Source: Vibrio sp. BS-M-Sm-2 (lineage in GTDB: Bacteria > Pseudomonadota > Gammaproteobacteria > Enterobacterales > Vibrionaceae). From it: a DNA stretch of 64,000 nt. Positions 52,928 to 62,189 of the stretch are shown here, piece after piece. The stretch covers positions 682,001 to 746,000 of the forward strand of contig NZ_CP167895.1 of the NCBI RefSeq assembly GCF_041504345.1, given 5' to 3'. How positions within the stretch are numbered: the stretch's first letter is position 1; the number at the start of each line of letters is the position of its first letter. Both the position numbers and the translations under genes were made by a program. The notes beneath the pieces were generated by a model. It did not search any database, had not been told where the DNA came from, and was given only the letters and a program-made list of their open reading frames with translations.

Positions 52928-53452
52928 CTAAGACTTAGATGAACCAAACCAGTATAACGGCCATTTTTGTTGTGAATCACTGTTATTCAATAACGCACCA
53001 ATACCGACCAAAGCGATGCTGCCGATTAATACTGGAGTAAATAAGAACGTCCAATCCACATGCGCAGTCCCTGCCAAAGCTATCACAATCGGATTTGCGC
53101 CAGCGGGTGGATGAACCGCGCGAAAGTATTGCATTAGCATGATGGACGAGCCGACAGCGATAGCCATGGCCACATAAGAATCCCCAAAGCCATATAACGC
53201 GATTAGGCCCACGGCAGACGAAATAAAGTGACCCGCAATGACGTTTCTAGGTTGAGCTAACGGCGATGTCGGCACCGCAAACAGTAGTACGCACGTCGCA
53301 CCAAATGGCGCCATTAACCACGGGAAACCAGAGCTTTCGGCTAATAAGCACAAGATTAAGATGCCCAGCGTACCGCCAATAAAACCTTTAACAAGCTGTC
53401 TAATGCTTGCCTTCGGAGGAAGGTTTCCACCACCAGATAGTTTGCTGATCAT
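52928..53452 (-). CDS. HPP-family integral membrane protein
   Basis: 174 aa, four or five membrane helices. Contains FRAVHPPAGANPI, the family's namesake motif, and LMAPFGATCVLLFA. Cyanobacterial and plant members act in nitrite transport, others are uncharacterised. GGAAAC lies upstream of the ATG at 53452. Divergent from a TetR gene with a striking double palindrome between them, so expression should be ligand-induced. Confidence 0.87.
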   Translation of the reverse strand: MISKLSGGGNLPPKASIRQLVKGFIGGTLGILILCLLAESSGFPWLMAPFGATCVLLFAVPTSPLAQPRNVIAGHFISSAVGLIALYGFGDSYVAMAIAVGSSIMLMQYFRAVHPPAGANPIVIALAGTAHVDWTFLFTPVLIGSIALVGIGALLNNSDSQQKWPLYWFGSSKS

Positions 53453-53485
53453 AATCGTTTCCTCTTCGTTATCTCGTTTTATTGA

Positions 53486-53536
53486 AAGTGTACAGATCTG
53501 TACTATTTGATTTGAATGATACAGATCTGTACACTT
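53486..53536. promoter_or_regulatory. Double TetR operator (nested palindromes)
   Basis: Arm 1 (53486-53502, AAGTGTACAGATCTGTA) and arm 2 (53520-53536) are exact reverse complements, 17 nt apart. Each arm also holds the palindrome TACAGATCTGTA. The centres of the two palindromes are 29 bp apart. It covers the promoters of both divergent genes. Confidence 0.85.
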
Positions 53537-53591
53537 CTTGCAACGAGAAATTGAGCTCTACGATTTCAGAGCGATTTGAGGTTGATGAACG

Positions 53592-54137
53592 ATGAGTAAA
53601 AAAGATTTGATTTTGGATGTAGCAGAGTCGTTGTTTAATCAGTTTGGCTATACCGCAGTTGGGGTGGATATGATCCGAGACGAAGCAGCGGTTTCCAAAA
53701 CATCCATGTACCGCCATTTTGGCTCGAAAACCAAACTGATTGAAGCGGTGTTAGAAAGGCGTCATCAGCGTTTCGAGTCGAGTTTAGAAGCAGCGCTATC
53801 ATCAACTTCTGGGATACAAAATCAACTCGATGCGCTGTTAGATTGGCACTTTGCTTGGTTTGAACAGCCTGACTTCAAAGGTTGCATGTTCATGCACGCA
53901 CTCGCCGAATTTAAAGAGTCGGAAGATGACATTGCGATGCTTTCACAACAGCACAAATCATGGTTGAAAGAACTTATTGTGTCGTTGCTTCCGGAAAAGA
54001 AACCTCATGACGTGCGACCTGAAATGATGATGGTCTTTCTGGAGGGGCTGATTGTTCGAAGTGAGTTTCAGGGAAGCGAGGCTAATAGGCAAGACTACCG
54101 TGAAGTTTGGTTGAAGTTGGCAGGCGTGACCCCTTAG
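53592..54137 (+). CDS. TetR-family transcriptional regulator
   Basis: 181 aa. HTH: ILDVAESLFNQFGYTAVGVDMIRDEAAVSKTSMYRHFGSKTKLIEAVL. The C-terminal domain is helical, of the YfiR/AcrR_C-type with FKGCMFMHALAEF (a Cys in the pocket). Probably represses itself and the HPP gene through the double palindrome. Convergent with the M48 protease gene. Confidence 0.87.
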   Translation: MSKKDLILDVAESLFNQFGYTAVGVDMIRDEAAVSKTSMYRHFGSKTKLIEAVLERRHQRFESSLEAALSSTSGIQNQLDALLDWHFAWFEQPDFKGCMFMHALAEFKESEDDIAMLSQQHKSWLKELIVSLLPEKKPHDVRPEMMMVFLEGLIVRSEFQGSEANRQDYREVWLKLAGVTP

Positions 54138-54144
54138 CAAATGA

Positions 54145-54177
54145 AGGCACCAATAATGAAATCTTTTACTGGTGCCT
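54145..54177. terminator. Weak dyad between TetR and M48 genes
   Basis: AGGCACCA / TGGTGCCT with a 17-nt AT-rich loop. Little T-run; it may serve both convergent genes. Confidence 0.5.
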
Positions 54178-54184
54178 ATTGTGA

Positions 54185-55798
54185 CTAAAGTTCTACCAAC
54201 GAGGTTAAAGAATTAAAAGAATCCATTAGGCTGCTACTTGATTCTGCGCTTTGTGGAATCGCAACTCCTGCACTGTTATGGCATTGAGCAACGATATTAC
54301 TTTCACTTAATCCCTTACATTGTGTAAGAAGCTCCGCTACTTGGGTGTCATTTCCTAATGCTTTGTGTGCTGCAATGTACTCGGGGAAGAACGGAACTTG
54401 GGTTCCGATAACTTGTTCACCTTTTGCGAGAAGTTTGAGCGAGTTGGTTGGCTTTTTTTGTTCGCGATAAGATTGTGCAGCTAACGTGAAAGTTTGAATT
54501 GAGGCGTAGTCCCAGTTCTTGATCAGGGCTAGATTCTGCAGTGCTTTCGAGTCTAAGTTTTGTGCTTTTCGTACTCCATAGAAAGCTAAACGCGGGTAAG
54601 CATGATTTTTAGTTGGACCAGATACTGCTCTTCTTGCGAGCGTTTCTGCAGTTTTTATATCTCCAAACTCTAAGGCTTTAAAAGCCTCGGATGCATACCA
54701 ATAGTTCTGTTGGATCTGCTTGCCTTTACCATTTTTTACCACCCTCTCGAATTCAGTCGATGACACGTATCTTTTACGCTCTTTTCTATATTCACGTTTA
54801 ACGTAAGCTGATAGGTCTTTCTTGCGATCTATTGGAGAGGCATGTCTGGCAGAAAAACTCTGCAAAAGTTGAGTGCCAGCTTCATTTGCAGCTAAATAGC
54901 CTAAGTTACTCCATTTGTTTTCACTGGATAAGTGCTTACCCGCATCACTCGCTAGGCTAACAAAGCTTTGAAAGTCTTGCTTTTTTTCCTTGAGCTGAGC
55001 TGTTGTAAACTTCTGACTACTGTCTAGTCGTTCAAGTACTGGTGAGAAGGCTCTTGGGCTGTACCCCGCTTTTACTAAGAGATCCATGCCGAGTAGATCT
55101 GCTTCATCTTCAGCATTACGGCTCATTGAAGAGCTAATAACGTCTCGACTTAAGCGGTTAATGGTTAAACCCGCACGGTAGGAGTCTTTAATTAGATTTT
55201 TGGTCGAGCTTTTATTTTGGTTAGTTATTTTGTAACCATTGTTTGTCTTTTCCGTTTTCATATCAGTGATGAGTGCGGTACTCATTGCTATGTTTGCCGT
55301 TTTACTGACTAAAGCGCTTTGCTTAGCAAAGTATTCATTGGTGTCGTTATGCTTAAGTAAAATATGGGAAAGCTCATGTGCAATAATGAACGCTACCTCA
55401 TCTTCAGATTCCGCATCGGCTAATACGCCTTGAGTGATGACGATGGTGCTAGGTGTTGCATAAGCAGAGTAGCTGCGGTCAGATGAGACCATAATGGCAA
55501 TGTCGTTATCGACAGGTTGGCCCCACTGCTTAAGAATTTTAGCTAAGATACCTTCTAGGTATTTATTAACGTATGGGTTTGCGATCAGGTCTTTATCGGC
55601 AGCGGCGCGCGTGTTGACTATATTCGCAAACTCAGCGCTCGCCTCGGTGTTTTTCTTAGGAGAATTTGTTTCACCAAGGTGTTGGTCGATATATTTACCA
55701 TCGAAAGATTCATATTTGCTGCCTACAAGATTATTGAGGCTGTCGACGGCACATCCTGATATTAATAAAGGCGCAGCTAGCCAAAATAGTTTCTTCAT
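54185..55798 (-). CDS. M48-family zinc metalloprotease, lipoprotein
   Basis: 537 aa. Lipobox LISGC (Cys16) anchors it in the envelope. The zinc motif HELSH is at 141-145 and the third ligand lies in NAEDEADLLG. The C-terminal 200 residues look like helical TPR-type repeats (WYASEAFKALEFGDIKTAETLARRA), a layout like BepA/YfgC and LoiP, which degrade or help assemble outer-membrane proteins. Its start overlaps the stop of the upstream small gene by one base, so it is translationally coupled in a three-gene operon with a CHASE2 protein. Confidence 0.88.
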   Translation of the reverse strand: MKKLFWLAAPLLISGCAVDSLNNLVGSKYESFDGKYIDQHLGETNSPKKNTEASAEFANIVNTRAAADKDLIANPYVNKYLEGILAKILKQWGQPVDNDIAIMVSSDRSYSAYATPSTIVITQGVLADAESEDEVAFIIAHELSHILLKHNDTNEYFAKQSALVSKTANIAMSTALITDMKTEKTNNGYKITNQNKSSTKNLIKDSYRAGLTINRLSRDVISSSMSRNAEDEADLLGMDLLVKAGYSPRAFSPVLERLDSSQKFTTAQLKEKKQDFQSFVSLASDAGKHLSSENKWSNLGYLAANEAGTQLLQSFSARHASPIDRKKDLSAYVKREYRKERKRYVSSTEFERVVKNGKGKQIQQNYWYASEAFKALEFGDIKTAETLARRAVSGPTKNHAYPRLAFYGVRKAQNLDSKALQNLALIKNWDYASIQTFTLAAQSYREQKKPTNSLKLLAKGEQVIGTQVPFFPEYIAAHKALGNDTQVAELLTQCKGLSESNIVAQCHNSAGVAIPQSAESSSSLMDSFNSLTSLVEL

Positions 55799-56175
55799 TA
55801 GTTACACCCCTCACCTAAACCAAGGGTTGCGTAAGTACCACTGTCACTTTTGGCACTAATGACTTGTGTGCTACATACGACACTGGCCACCGCAGTTTTA
55901 TTGAGCTGCACTTCGATTTGGTCAAACCATTTTTCTTGGCCATCAATTTTGACCATTACCATCTGTTCTTTGCGGTCATAGTTTTCAACAATGAGCCCAC
56001 TTTGGGTTGGGTCAGGTAAAGTCTTCGTTGATACGTCTGCGCATTCATTATTCTTGTCACACACCCAAACATTATCGACTAAAAAGTCAATAATCTTGAC
56101 GTGGTCTTGCGCCATGGCTGCTGATGTCGAAAAACCTAATGATAAGCCTAGAACTAGCGTTGATAATAGTTTCAT
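55798..56175 (-). CDS. Small periplasmic protein of unknown function
   Basis: 125 aa with a signal peptide ending SAAMAQ. The mature part of about 103 residues has four cysteines (VWVCDKNNEC, SVVCSTQ, GEGC) likely to pair as two disulfides, and beta-rich character. No domain recognised. It stands between the CHASE2 and M48 genes and is coupled to the latter, so it may be a substrate, inhibitor or adaptor of the protease. Confidence 0.7.
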   Translation of the reverse strand: MKLLSTLVLGLSLGFSTSAAMAQDHVKIIDFLVDNVWVCDKNNECADVSTKTLPDPTQSGLIVENYDRKEQMVMVKIDGQEKWFDQIEVQLNKTAVASVVCSTQVISAKSDSGTYATLGLGEGCN

Positions 56176-56206
56176 AAATGTTCCTTATTTACTGAATATT
56201 ATGTGT

Positions 56207-57613
56207 TTATTGTATTTTTCTTAATTTATGCTTGGCTGTTTTTGCGAATACACAGGCTTTCTCTCGATATATTTCGAGTTTTGGTCTGAAAGCTTCAAAT
56301 ATGAAGAAGAAAAACACCGGCAAGTCGATAAAAATGATCAGAACCAATCCATACCAATTAGGTGCACCGACGTTAAGTACAAAGTGAGATATGGCAACTG
56401 AAATGGCGATGACAGCAATGATGATTATCATCGGAACGAAAGCGCCCCAAAGTTTTTGTCTTTCATTGAATTGCAGACTTTCTTGTTGTTCTAGAAAGTT
56501 AAAGCGAAACCAAATGACTAAAAATAGAACGATGGTTTGCACTGAAATCTCAACCATATCTGCAATACTTAGGTTAAATAACCCAGTGTCGTCAGGGGAA
56601 CGCCAGTAGTCATCTTTAAGTGTGACTAGGTTATCGAGTGCCATAGCATGAAAGTAGACCCCAGGAAGCGTGCCGTGAACGGGTGAAACAACTAGATCGA
56701 CACCACCAGTAACATGGTAACCAACGAGTACCATTTTCCCCTTAATGGCTTGTTTTAGTTCAGGTGAACCAGCTGCACCAGGAGCACTGAGCTTGGAAGC
56801 TGCAATAGTAAGAAAGGGCGGACAGCGTTTTCTGAGCGTGGCATCGACATCATTTTGGTCTTGTATGCCTTGAGTAAGGCTTACGACCAGTAACTCTTTT
56901 AACTGTTGAAACTGGCTGGTGTGTTCTCCACAGTCAAACCCAAGTGGAAAAAATGACTCCTGGTTACTAGCGTGTTTGTTGCTCCATTGGACAATGACCG
57001 CGTCATCCATATTGCCGATGGATGTGGTATCGCACTGTTTGTCTCGTGCGCACCAGTCTTGATACATCGCAGCCGCAACGGTGTTCATTGTCTTATCATT
57101 CCATGGGACAGACAACGGGTAGTATCGTCCTTCACCACTCCAAGATACTGCTGCCAGTTGTGTGACATTTGATATTTTGTGTCTTAGTGATTCCGGATCA
57201 TTAAGTCTTTGTTCAGTGTCATAATTGGTGTTGCTGGCCATGAAAATGGGGAACTTCTGGTTATCCAGCATGCGCAACCAACGCTTTAGATTATCGGAAT
57301 GCTCATGATGTTGAAGAATATCGTAGAACATGGATTGTGGTTCGTAACGTGAGATAGTTTTAAGTAGCCGGGCAAGATTTCGGTAGCTAACCGGGTAAGT
57401 GTTAGTTCCTTCTATATATTGGTCATCAATTAATACAACTACGATGTCTTCAGAAACTGTTTCACTAAAGAATGGAGACCATAATCTTAGAATATGATCT
57501 TCATAGTGGTCTTCGGCAGAGTTTCTGATTCCAAGTGGGTCAACAATGAAGACGACTAATATCAGGCTCGTTGTGATTAGGGCTTTAAGGAATATTTCGA
57601 AGCTAAAAAACAT
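56207..57613 (-). CDS. CHASE2-domain membrane protein without output domain
   Basis: 468 aa. An N-terminal helix (about 8-27), a large periplasmic CHASE2 domain (ILRLWSPFFSET...DIVVVLIDDQYIE...LLKTISRYEPQSMFYDIL...GKMVLVGYHVTGGVDLVVSPVHGTLPGVYFHAMALDNLV), then three C-terminal helices (roughly 355-380, 392-415, 420-445) and a short basic tail. CHASE2 normally senses extracellular signals for adenylate cyclases, kinases or diguanylate cyclases; none is fused here. First gene of the operon with the small periplasmic protein (31 bp gap) and M48 protease. Confidence 0.82.
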   Translation of the reverse strand: MFFSFEIFLKALITTSLILVVFIVDPLGIRNSAEDHYEDHILRLWSPFFSETVSEDIVVVLIDDQYIEGTNTYPVSYRNLARLLKTISRYEPQSMFYDILQHHEHSDNLKRWLRMLDNQKFPIFMASNTNYDTEQRLNDPESLRHKISNVTQLAAVSWSGEGRYYPLSVPWNDKTMNTVAAAMYQDWCARDKQCDTTSIGNMDDAVIVQWSNKHASNQESFFPLGFDCGEHTSQFQQLKELLVVSLTQGIQDQNDVDATLRKRCPPFLTIAASKLSAPGAAGSPELKQAIKGKMVLVGYHVTGGVDLVVSPVHGTLPGVYFHAMALDNLVTLKDDYWRSPDDTGLFNLSIADMVEISVQTIVLFLVIWFRFNFLEQQESLQFNERQKLWGAFVPMIIIIAVIAISVAISHFVLNVGAPNWYGLVLIIFIDLPVFFFFIFEAFRPKLEIYREKACVFAKTAKHKLRKIQ

Positions 57614-57906
57614 TAATCAACAACCATAAATTATAAATAAGCAATATGTAGGTGAACAACTCGTTGCAAAGTTGTGCAAAATAACACTGCTAGGGGTGTT
57701 TTTATGGGAGTAATATCACAAAAGTATGGCGTATTTATAAATGGAACAATAAGTTAATGATGAGTCCCAGTTTTTTCACTTTTTATTGATTTTTATGTCA
57801 GTTATTTAATCATGTTAGAGGGGAGCAATTAGGTTAGATTGAGATATAATCAACGACTTGCCCACGACATTGTGGACTTATTACAATTTTAAGGTAAGTA
57901 TCTGAA

Positions 57907-58704
57907 ATGCCACAACAGAACATCAAATTTATCGCTGCTGATATGGACGGCACTCTGCTTAATGAACACGGAAAATTAGCCCCAGAATTTTTCAACCTGT
58001 ACGAGCGACTAGAAGCTCAAGACATTATCTTTGCTGCTGCGTCGGGTCGCCAGTATTACAGCTTAATGGAAACTTTTGCTCCAATTAAAGACCGCATGAT
58101 GTTTGTTGCTGAAAACGGCACATTAGTGATGCACAAAGGCCAAGAGCTTTACAGTTGCTTGCTTGATACTGATGCCATCAAAGACATCATCAAAGAAGCG
58201 CGTGCTATCGAAGGCGCTCATGTTGTGTTGTGTGGTAAGAAGTCGGCATACATCGAAACCAAAGACGAGCGTGCTTTAGCTGAGATCTCTAAGTACTACC
58301 ATCGCCGTGAGCAAGTAGAAGACTTGCTGGCGGTAGAAGACGATTTCATCAAGGTTGCTATTTGCCACTTTGATGGTTCACAAGAGAAAGTAAACCCAAG
58401 CATCGACGCTAAGTTTGGTGAGAATTACCAAGTGGTTGTGAGCGCAAAAATTTGGTTGGATGTGATGAACGCTGAAGCGTCAAAAGGTGCGGCGCTCAAG
58501 CATCTGCAAAACACATTAGGTTTCACTTACGAGCAGACCATGAGCTTTGGTGACTACCTGAATGACTTGGAAATGCTTAAAGAGAGCTACCACTCTTACG
58601 CAATGGAAAACGCACATCCTAAGCTGAAAGAGATCGCACGTTTTGGTGCGCCAAGTAACGTTGATGCGGGTGTGTTCCAAGTGCTAGAGAAGCTGCTAGC
58701 ATAA
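57907..58704 (+). CDS. HAD-superfamily Cof-type phosphatase
   Basis: 265 aa. AADMDGTLLNEHGKL (nucleophile Asp12, Asp14 region), AASGRQYYSLMETFAP, the C2B cap, SKGAALKHLQ (Lys) and FGDYLNDLEML (motif IV) are Cof/YbjI-type signatures. Such enzymes dephosphorylate sugar phosphates or FMN with broad specificity. AAGGTAAG lies upstream of the ATG. Monocistronic, followed by a strong terminator. Confidence 0.9.
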   Translation: MPQQNIKFIAADMDGTLLNEHGKLAPEFFNLYERLEAQDIIFAAASGRQYYSLMETFAPIKDRMMFVAENGTLVMHKGQELYSCLLDTDAIKDIIKEARAIEGAHVVLCGKKSAYIETKDERALAEISKYYHRREQVEDLLAVEDDFIKVAICHFDGSQEKVNPSIDAKFGENYQVVVSAKIWLDVMNAEASKGAALKHLQNTLGFTYEQTMSFGDYLNDLEMLKESYHSYAMENAHPKLKEIARFGAPSNVDAGVFQVLEKLLA

Positions 58705-58732
58705 TGCGCTTTAGCTCGAACAGATTTTGGTC

Positions 58733-58766
58733 AAAGCCAACTCGGTAATATGAGTTGGCTTTTTTG
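58733..58766 (+). terminator. Terminator of the Cof-type phosphatase gene
   Basis: AAGCCAACTC / GAGTTGGCTT stem with an 8-nt loop and six T. Confidence 0.9.
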
Positions 58767-58893
58767 TTGGCTACAGGTGCTGTGATTGGTATTAGTTGAA
58801 TTTGAACGATTGTTCAGGTTGTTGTAGTCTGAAGATAAATTGGATGCCTGCTTTTACTGTAGACATGCCTTATCAACTATATTTGGAATGACG

Positions 58894-59541
58894 ATGAGCA
58901 AGAAACTTCAACTCGATATTATTTCTGACGTAATGTGCCCTTGGTGCGTGGTCGGCTACAAAAACTTAGAGCAAGCCATTACGGAACTTGGCTTAGAACA
59001 ACAGATTGAACTTGAATGGCAGCCGTTTGAGCTCAACCCTGATATGCCGCAAGAGGGTGAAAACCTGCGTGACCATATCATGAGAAAATACGGTTCTAGT
59101 GCAGAAGAGAGCCAAAATTCGCGTGAGCAACTGGCTGCTCGTGGCCAAACTGTCGGGTTCGATTTCAATTTCTATGACAGCATGAGAATGGTTAATTCCC
59201 GTCACCTGCATGTGCTTCTCGATTTCGCACTGGCGCACGGTAAACAGACTGAATTAAAGCTACGCTTCTTTACGGCTCATTTTTCAGAGCAGAAAGATCT
59301 GTCTGATCTTGAGGTCATCGCGCAAGAACTTGAAGCGGTTGGGCTAGATTCAACCAAGGCACTGAAACGCCTAAATAACACAGACAACTTAAAGCAAATT
59401 GAAGCGCAAGAATTTGAATGGCAACGCATGGGCATCTCTGCGGTACCTACTGTGGTATTTAACCGCAAGAGTGCAGTCACTGGTGCGCAGACGGTCGAAA
59501 CGTACAAGCAGATCCTTCAAGAGCTTATTGCTGAATCATAA
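58894..59541 (+). CDS. DsbA-family oxidoreductase, FrnE-like
   Basis: 215 aa, no signal peptide, so cytoplasmic. Active site CPWC at 15-18 in DIISDVMCPWCVVGYKNLEQA, then the helical insert (FELNPDMPQEGENLRDHIMRKYG) and AVPTVVFNRK with the cis-Pro. Matches the FrnE/polyketide-type 2-hydroxychromene isomerase-like DsbA group, which acts as disulfide isomerase or in oxidative stress. ATG 58894 is 7 nt after GGA; the frame extends back to 58840 without support. Confidence 0.87.
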   Translation: MSKKLQLDIISDVMCPWCVVGYKNLEQAITELGLEQQIELEWQPFELNPDMPQEGENLRDHIMRKYGSSAEESQNSREQLAARGQTVGFDFNFYDSMRMVNSRHLHVLLDFALAHGKQTELKLRFFTAHFSEQKDLSDLEVIAQELEAVGLDSTKALKRLNNTDNLKQIEAQEFEWQRMGISAVPTVVFNRKSAVTGAQTVETYKQILQELIAES

Positions 59542-59575
59542 GCCGATCATTGGTATCAATTAGAGTCTGAATTTC

Positions 59576-60769
59576 ATGGAATCATTGTCACTCGCTCAAG
59601 CACAAAAAATTGTACTGCTTTCGCAAAAGCTGCCACCTAAAAAGCAACGTAATGGGGGCGCTTTGGCGAATACGCTGTCTGCGCTTGAAAACCTTGGCTA
59701 TGTGCAAATTGATACCATTTCCGTGATTCAGCGAGCCCACCACCATACGTTGTGGAATCGCAATCAAGACTACCAACTGAATCACCTTGATAAGTTGTTA
59801 GAGCGTCGTGAAGTGTTTGAGTATTGGTCGCACGCCGCCGCGTATTTACCCATGCGAGATTATCGTTTCAGCTTGCATCGAAAGAATGGATTTACGAGCG
59901 GTAAGCTTAAGCATTGGTATAAAAAAGACGACGCACTGATGGCACATGTTCTCAAACGTATTGAGAGCGAAGGGCCATTAATGGCGAAAGACTTTGAAGG
60001 GGATAGACCAAACCCCGGTGGGTGGGGCGGTAAACCGGCCAAACAGGCGCTAGAGACCTTGTTTATGCAAGGTGACTTAATGGTGCCGAGCCGAGTAAAC
60101 TTTCATAAGGTGTATGACTTAACCGAGCGAGTTTTGCCGAGCGGCATTGATACCTCTGAACCAACGGAACAAGAGTACATTGAGCATCTGATCACGCGTT
60201 ATTTAGAAGCCAATGGTATGGGAATAGCATCGGAGATGAGCTATCTCCTCAAGAACACCAAACCTCTGATTCAGAAAACACTCCAGGAGATGCTTGAAGA
60301 TAAACGAGTGATGAAAGTGAGTGTTCAAGGCTCTGATTATTATGTGCTGCCGGATGCTTTTGAACTGTTGAATCAGCCTCTTTCCAGGACTAAGCTTAAG
60401 ATACTCTCGCCATTTGATAATCTGCTGATTCAACGTAAGCGAATGCAATCATTGTTCAACTTTGATTACCTTCTTGAGTGCTATGTTCCAGAAGCCAAGC
60501 GCCAGTTTGGTTACTTTAGTTTGCCGATTCTGTGGCAAGGTAAGCTGGTGGCGCGAATGGATTGTAAGGTCGACAGGAAGACCCGTTTACTCAATATTCG
60601 CAACTTGGTTGTTGAAGAGCGAATTAGAAACCATGAGTCATTGGTTCACGCTTTATGCGATGAGCTTAAACACTTCATGGTGTTCAACCAATGTGATGAG
60701 ATGATCGTCCATTACACTACACCTTCTGATCTTGGTAAACGCTTGGTGAGCCATTGGCAAGGGCATTAA
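59576..60769 (+). CDS. ycaQ: Winged-helix DNA glycosylase, YcaQ family
   Basis: 397 aa, three winged-helix modules (HTH_42). The catalytic QxD motif is QID (Gln44, Asp46) in LGYVQIDTISVIQRAHHHTLWNR, and YWSHAAAYLPMRDY, LFNFDYLLECYVPEAKRQFGYFSLPIL and LVARMDCK align with E. coli YcaQ (410 aa). YcaQ/AlkX unhooks interstrand crosslinks and removes N-alkyl purines. Located 34 bp after the FrnE-like gene and probably co-transcribed. Confidence 0.88.
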   Translation: MESLSLAQAQKIVLLSQKLPPKKQRNGGALANTLSALENLGYVQIDTISVIQRAHHHTLWNRNQDYQLNHLDKLLERREVFEYWSHAAAYLPMRDYRFSLHRKNGFTSGKLKHWYKKDDALMAHVLKRIESEGPLMAKDFEGDRPNPGGWGGKPAKQALETLFMQGDLMVPSRVNFHKVYDLTERVLPSGIDTSEPTEQEYIEHLITRYLEANGMGIASEMSYLLKNTKPLIQKTLQEMLEDKRVMKVSVQGSDYYVLPDAFELLNQPLSRTKLKILSPFDNLLIQRKRMQSLFNFDYLLECYVPEAKRQFGYFSLPILWQGKLVARMDCKVDRKTRLLNIRNLVVEERIRNHESLVHALCDELKHFMVFNQCDEMIVHYTTPSDLGKRLVSHWQGH

Positions 60770-60798
60770 CCTTCATCGTTGTTTTAAAGCCATTAGTA

Positions 60799-60834
60799 AC
60801 GCAGACCACCTTAGTTACTCAGATCACCCTAGTT
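60799..60834. repeat. Tandem 18-bp repeat at the end of a LysR gene
   Basis: ACGCAGACCACCTTAGTT and ACTCAGATCACCCTAGTT, 15 of 18 identical, directly adjacent. The second copy reaches the first bases of the regulator's stop codon. A degenerate third copy may precede. Confidence 0.6.
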
Positions 60835-61756
60835 ATTTAGAAAGCTCGGCTAGCAAGAACTCGACAAAGGTTCTGTTCTTCAACGACAGCTGCTTGGTTT
60901 TGTAGAGTAGGTGAATCGGCTTTGGTAATGGTGCCATGCCAGCTAAAATTTCCAACAGAGCACCACGCTCAATCTCTTCTGAGACTAAGATAGTCGGCTG
61001 CAACAACACGCCCACGCCTTGTAGGGCGGCATATCGCAACACATCCCCATTGTTAGACATCAAACGCACCTGCCCTTTATTCCCCGTGTTATGCGTTGCT
61101 TGGTGGTTCTTAGGGGCTAGGAGTTGCGAGTCACTGTTTTGGGTATCACGGCTATTCACATCACGACGACTGCTATAACTGAATCCAAGCGATGGGTGTT
61201 GTGCGAGATCTTCTAATACACGAATCTCTGCATGTTGGTTGAGGTACTCAGGAGCTGCGCAGTAACACATCTCGTAATCGCCTAAGTATCTGGCGACTAA
61301 ACTGGAGTCAGACAGGTCACCAATTCGCACAATCAAATCAATATCGGAAGAGTAGGGATCAACAAGGTCGTTGTTCAGCATGAGTTCGACGTTGATTGTT
61401 GGGTGATTTGCGAGGAACTTCGCCACAATCGGGGCAAGCACTTTGTTCCCATAGGTGACTGGACAGTTTATTTTTACCGTGCCTTGTGGCTGCTTTTCTA
61501 AGGTTTGAATGAGGTTTTCAGCATTGCTGATGTCTTCAAGAATCCGCTTACATTCTCGATAGTAAAGCTGCCCTGAATCGGTTAAAGACTGCTTACGCGT
61601 GGTGCGGTGGATCAGCTGAGAGTTCAAACTGGTTTCTAAGGAATGGACATGCTTACTGATCATGGTCGCCGACAGGTTGAAGTGGTTTGCGGCGCTACGA
61701 AAGCTGCCCTGTTCTACTACGTAGACGAAGACTTTCATGCTGGTTAACTTATCCAT
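60833..61756 (-). CDS. LysR-family regulator (CrgA/DmlR-like group)
   Basis: 307 aa. MDKLTSMKVFVYVVEQGSFRSAANHFNLSATMISKHVHSLE is the winged helix; GTVKINCPVTYG starts the sensor domain. ATG 61756 has AGAG 7 nt upstream; the longer frame from 61780 lacks one. The stretch at about 205-235 is Asn/Ser/His-rich and looks like an insertion relative to relatives. Divergent from the ABM and Gfo/Idh/MocA genes and probably their regulator. Confidence 0.86.
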   Translation of the reverse strand: MDKLTSMKVFVYVVEQGSFRSAANHFNLSATMISKHVHSLETSLNSQLIHRTTRKQSLTDSGQLYYRECKRILEDISNAENLIQTLEKQPQGTVKINCPVTYGNKVLAPIVAKFLANHPTINVELMLNNDLVDPYSSDIDLIVRIGDLSDSSLVARYLGDYEMCYCAAPEYLNQHAEIRVLEDLAQHPSLGFSYSSRRDVNSRDTQNSDSQLLAPKNHQATHNTGNKGQVRLMSNNGDVLRYAALQGVGVLLQPTILVSEEIERGALLEILAGMAPLPKPIHLLYKTKQLSLKNRTFVEFLLAELSK

Positions 61757-61812
61757 TAAACACTCTTGGTTGATAAACAATAAACAAAAGGTGAGTTTAT
61801 CAATTATTAGGG

Positions 61813-61845
61813 GTTAATTATATTAATGGCAAACCGATAATTAAC
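61813..61845. promoter_or_regulatory. Inverted repeat between LysR and ABM genes
   Basis: GTTAATTAT / ATAATTAAC, perfect 9-bp arms around 15 nt, in the divergent gap and ending 18 bp before the ABM start. Candidate LysR site; AT-rich, so moderate weight. Confidence 0.5.
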
Positions 61846-61862
61846 TAAAATAAGAGCGTGAA

Positions 61863-62186
61863 ATGCCTCAAACGAATGAAATCATCTTTGTTACTGCCGA
61901 ACTTAAGATCAAAACCAACATAGAGCGAGCTGCTGTGATTGAAGTCATCGAACAGTTTTGTTTAGACATGCAAAGCGAACCGGGCTGCCTACAAGCGATT
62001 GCAACCTATGATCAAAGCCAAAGCGATCGTGTGATCTTGCTTGAGCAATACGCAAACCGCGAGGCGATCAATCAGCACTTTGTGATGCCTCATACCAAAG
62101 CGTTTATTGAGCGTGGCATTACCGAGTTGGTTCAAGCATTCGAAACGCAACGTGGACCTATCAAAGCACAAGAGCAGGAGATCTAA
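61863..62186 (+). CDS. Antibiotic-biosynthesis-monooxygenase (ABM) fold protein
   Basis: 107 aa, the usual length of a ferredoxin-like ABM domain. EPGCLQAIATYDQSQSDRVILLEQYANREAINQHFVMPHTKAF is the typical core (YgiN/LsrG-like). Members are cofactor-free quinol monooxygenases or epimerase-like enzymes. Spacing of 3 bp to the Gfo/Idh/MocA gene shows an operon. Confidence 0.83.
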   Translation: MPQTNEIIFVTAELKIKTNIERAAVIEVIEQFCLDMQSEPGCLQAIATYDQSQSDRVILLEQYANREAINQHFVMPHTKAFIERGITELVQAFETQRGPIKAQEQEI

Positions 62187-62189
62187 GAC

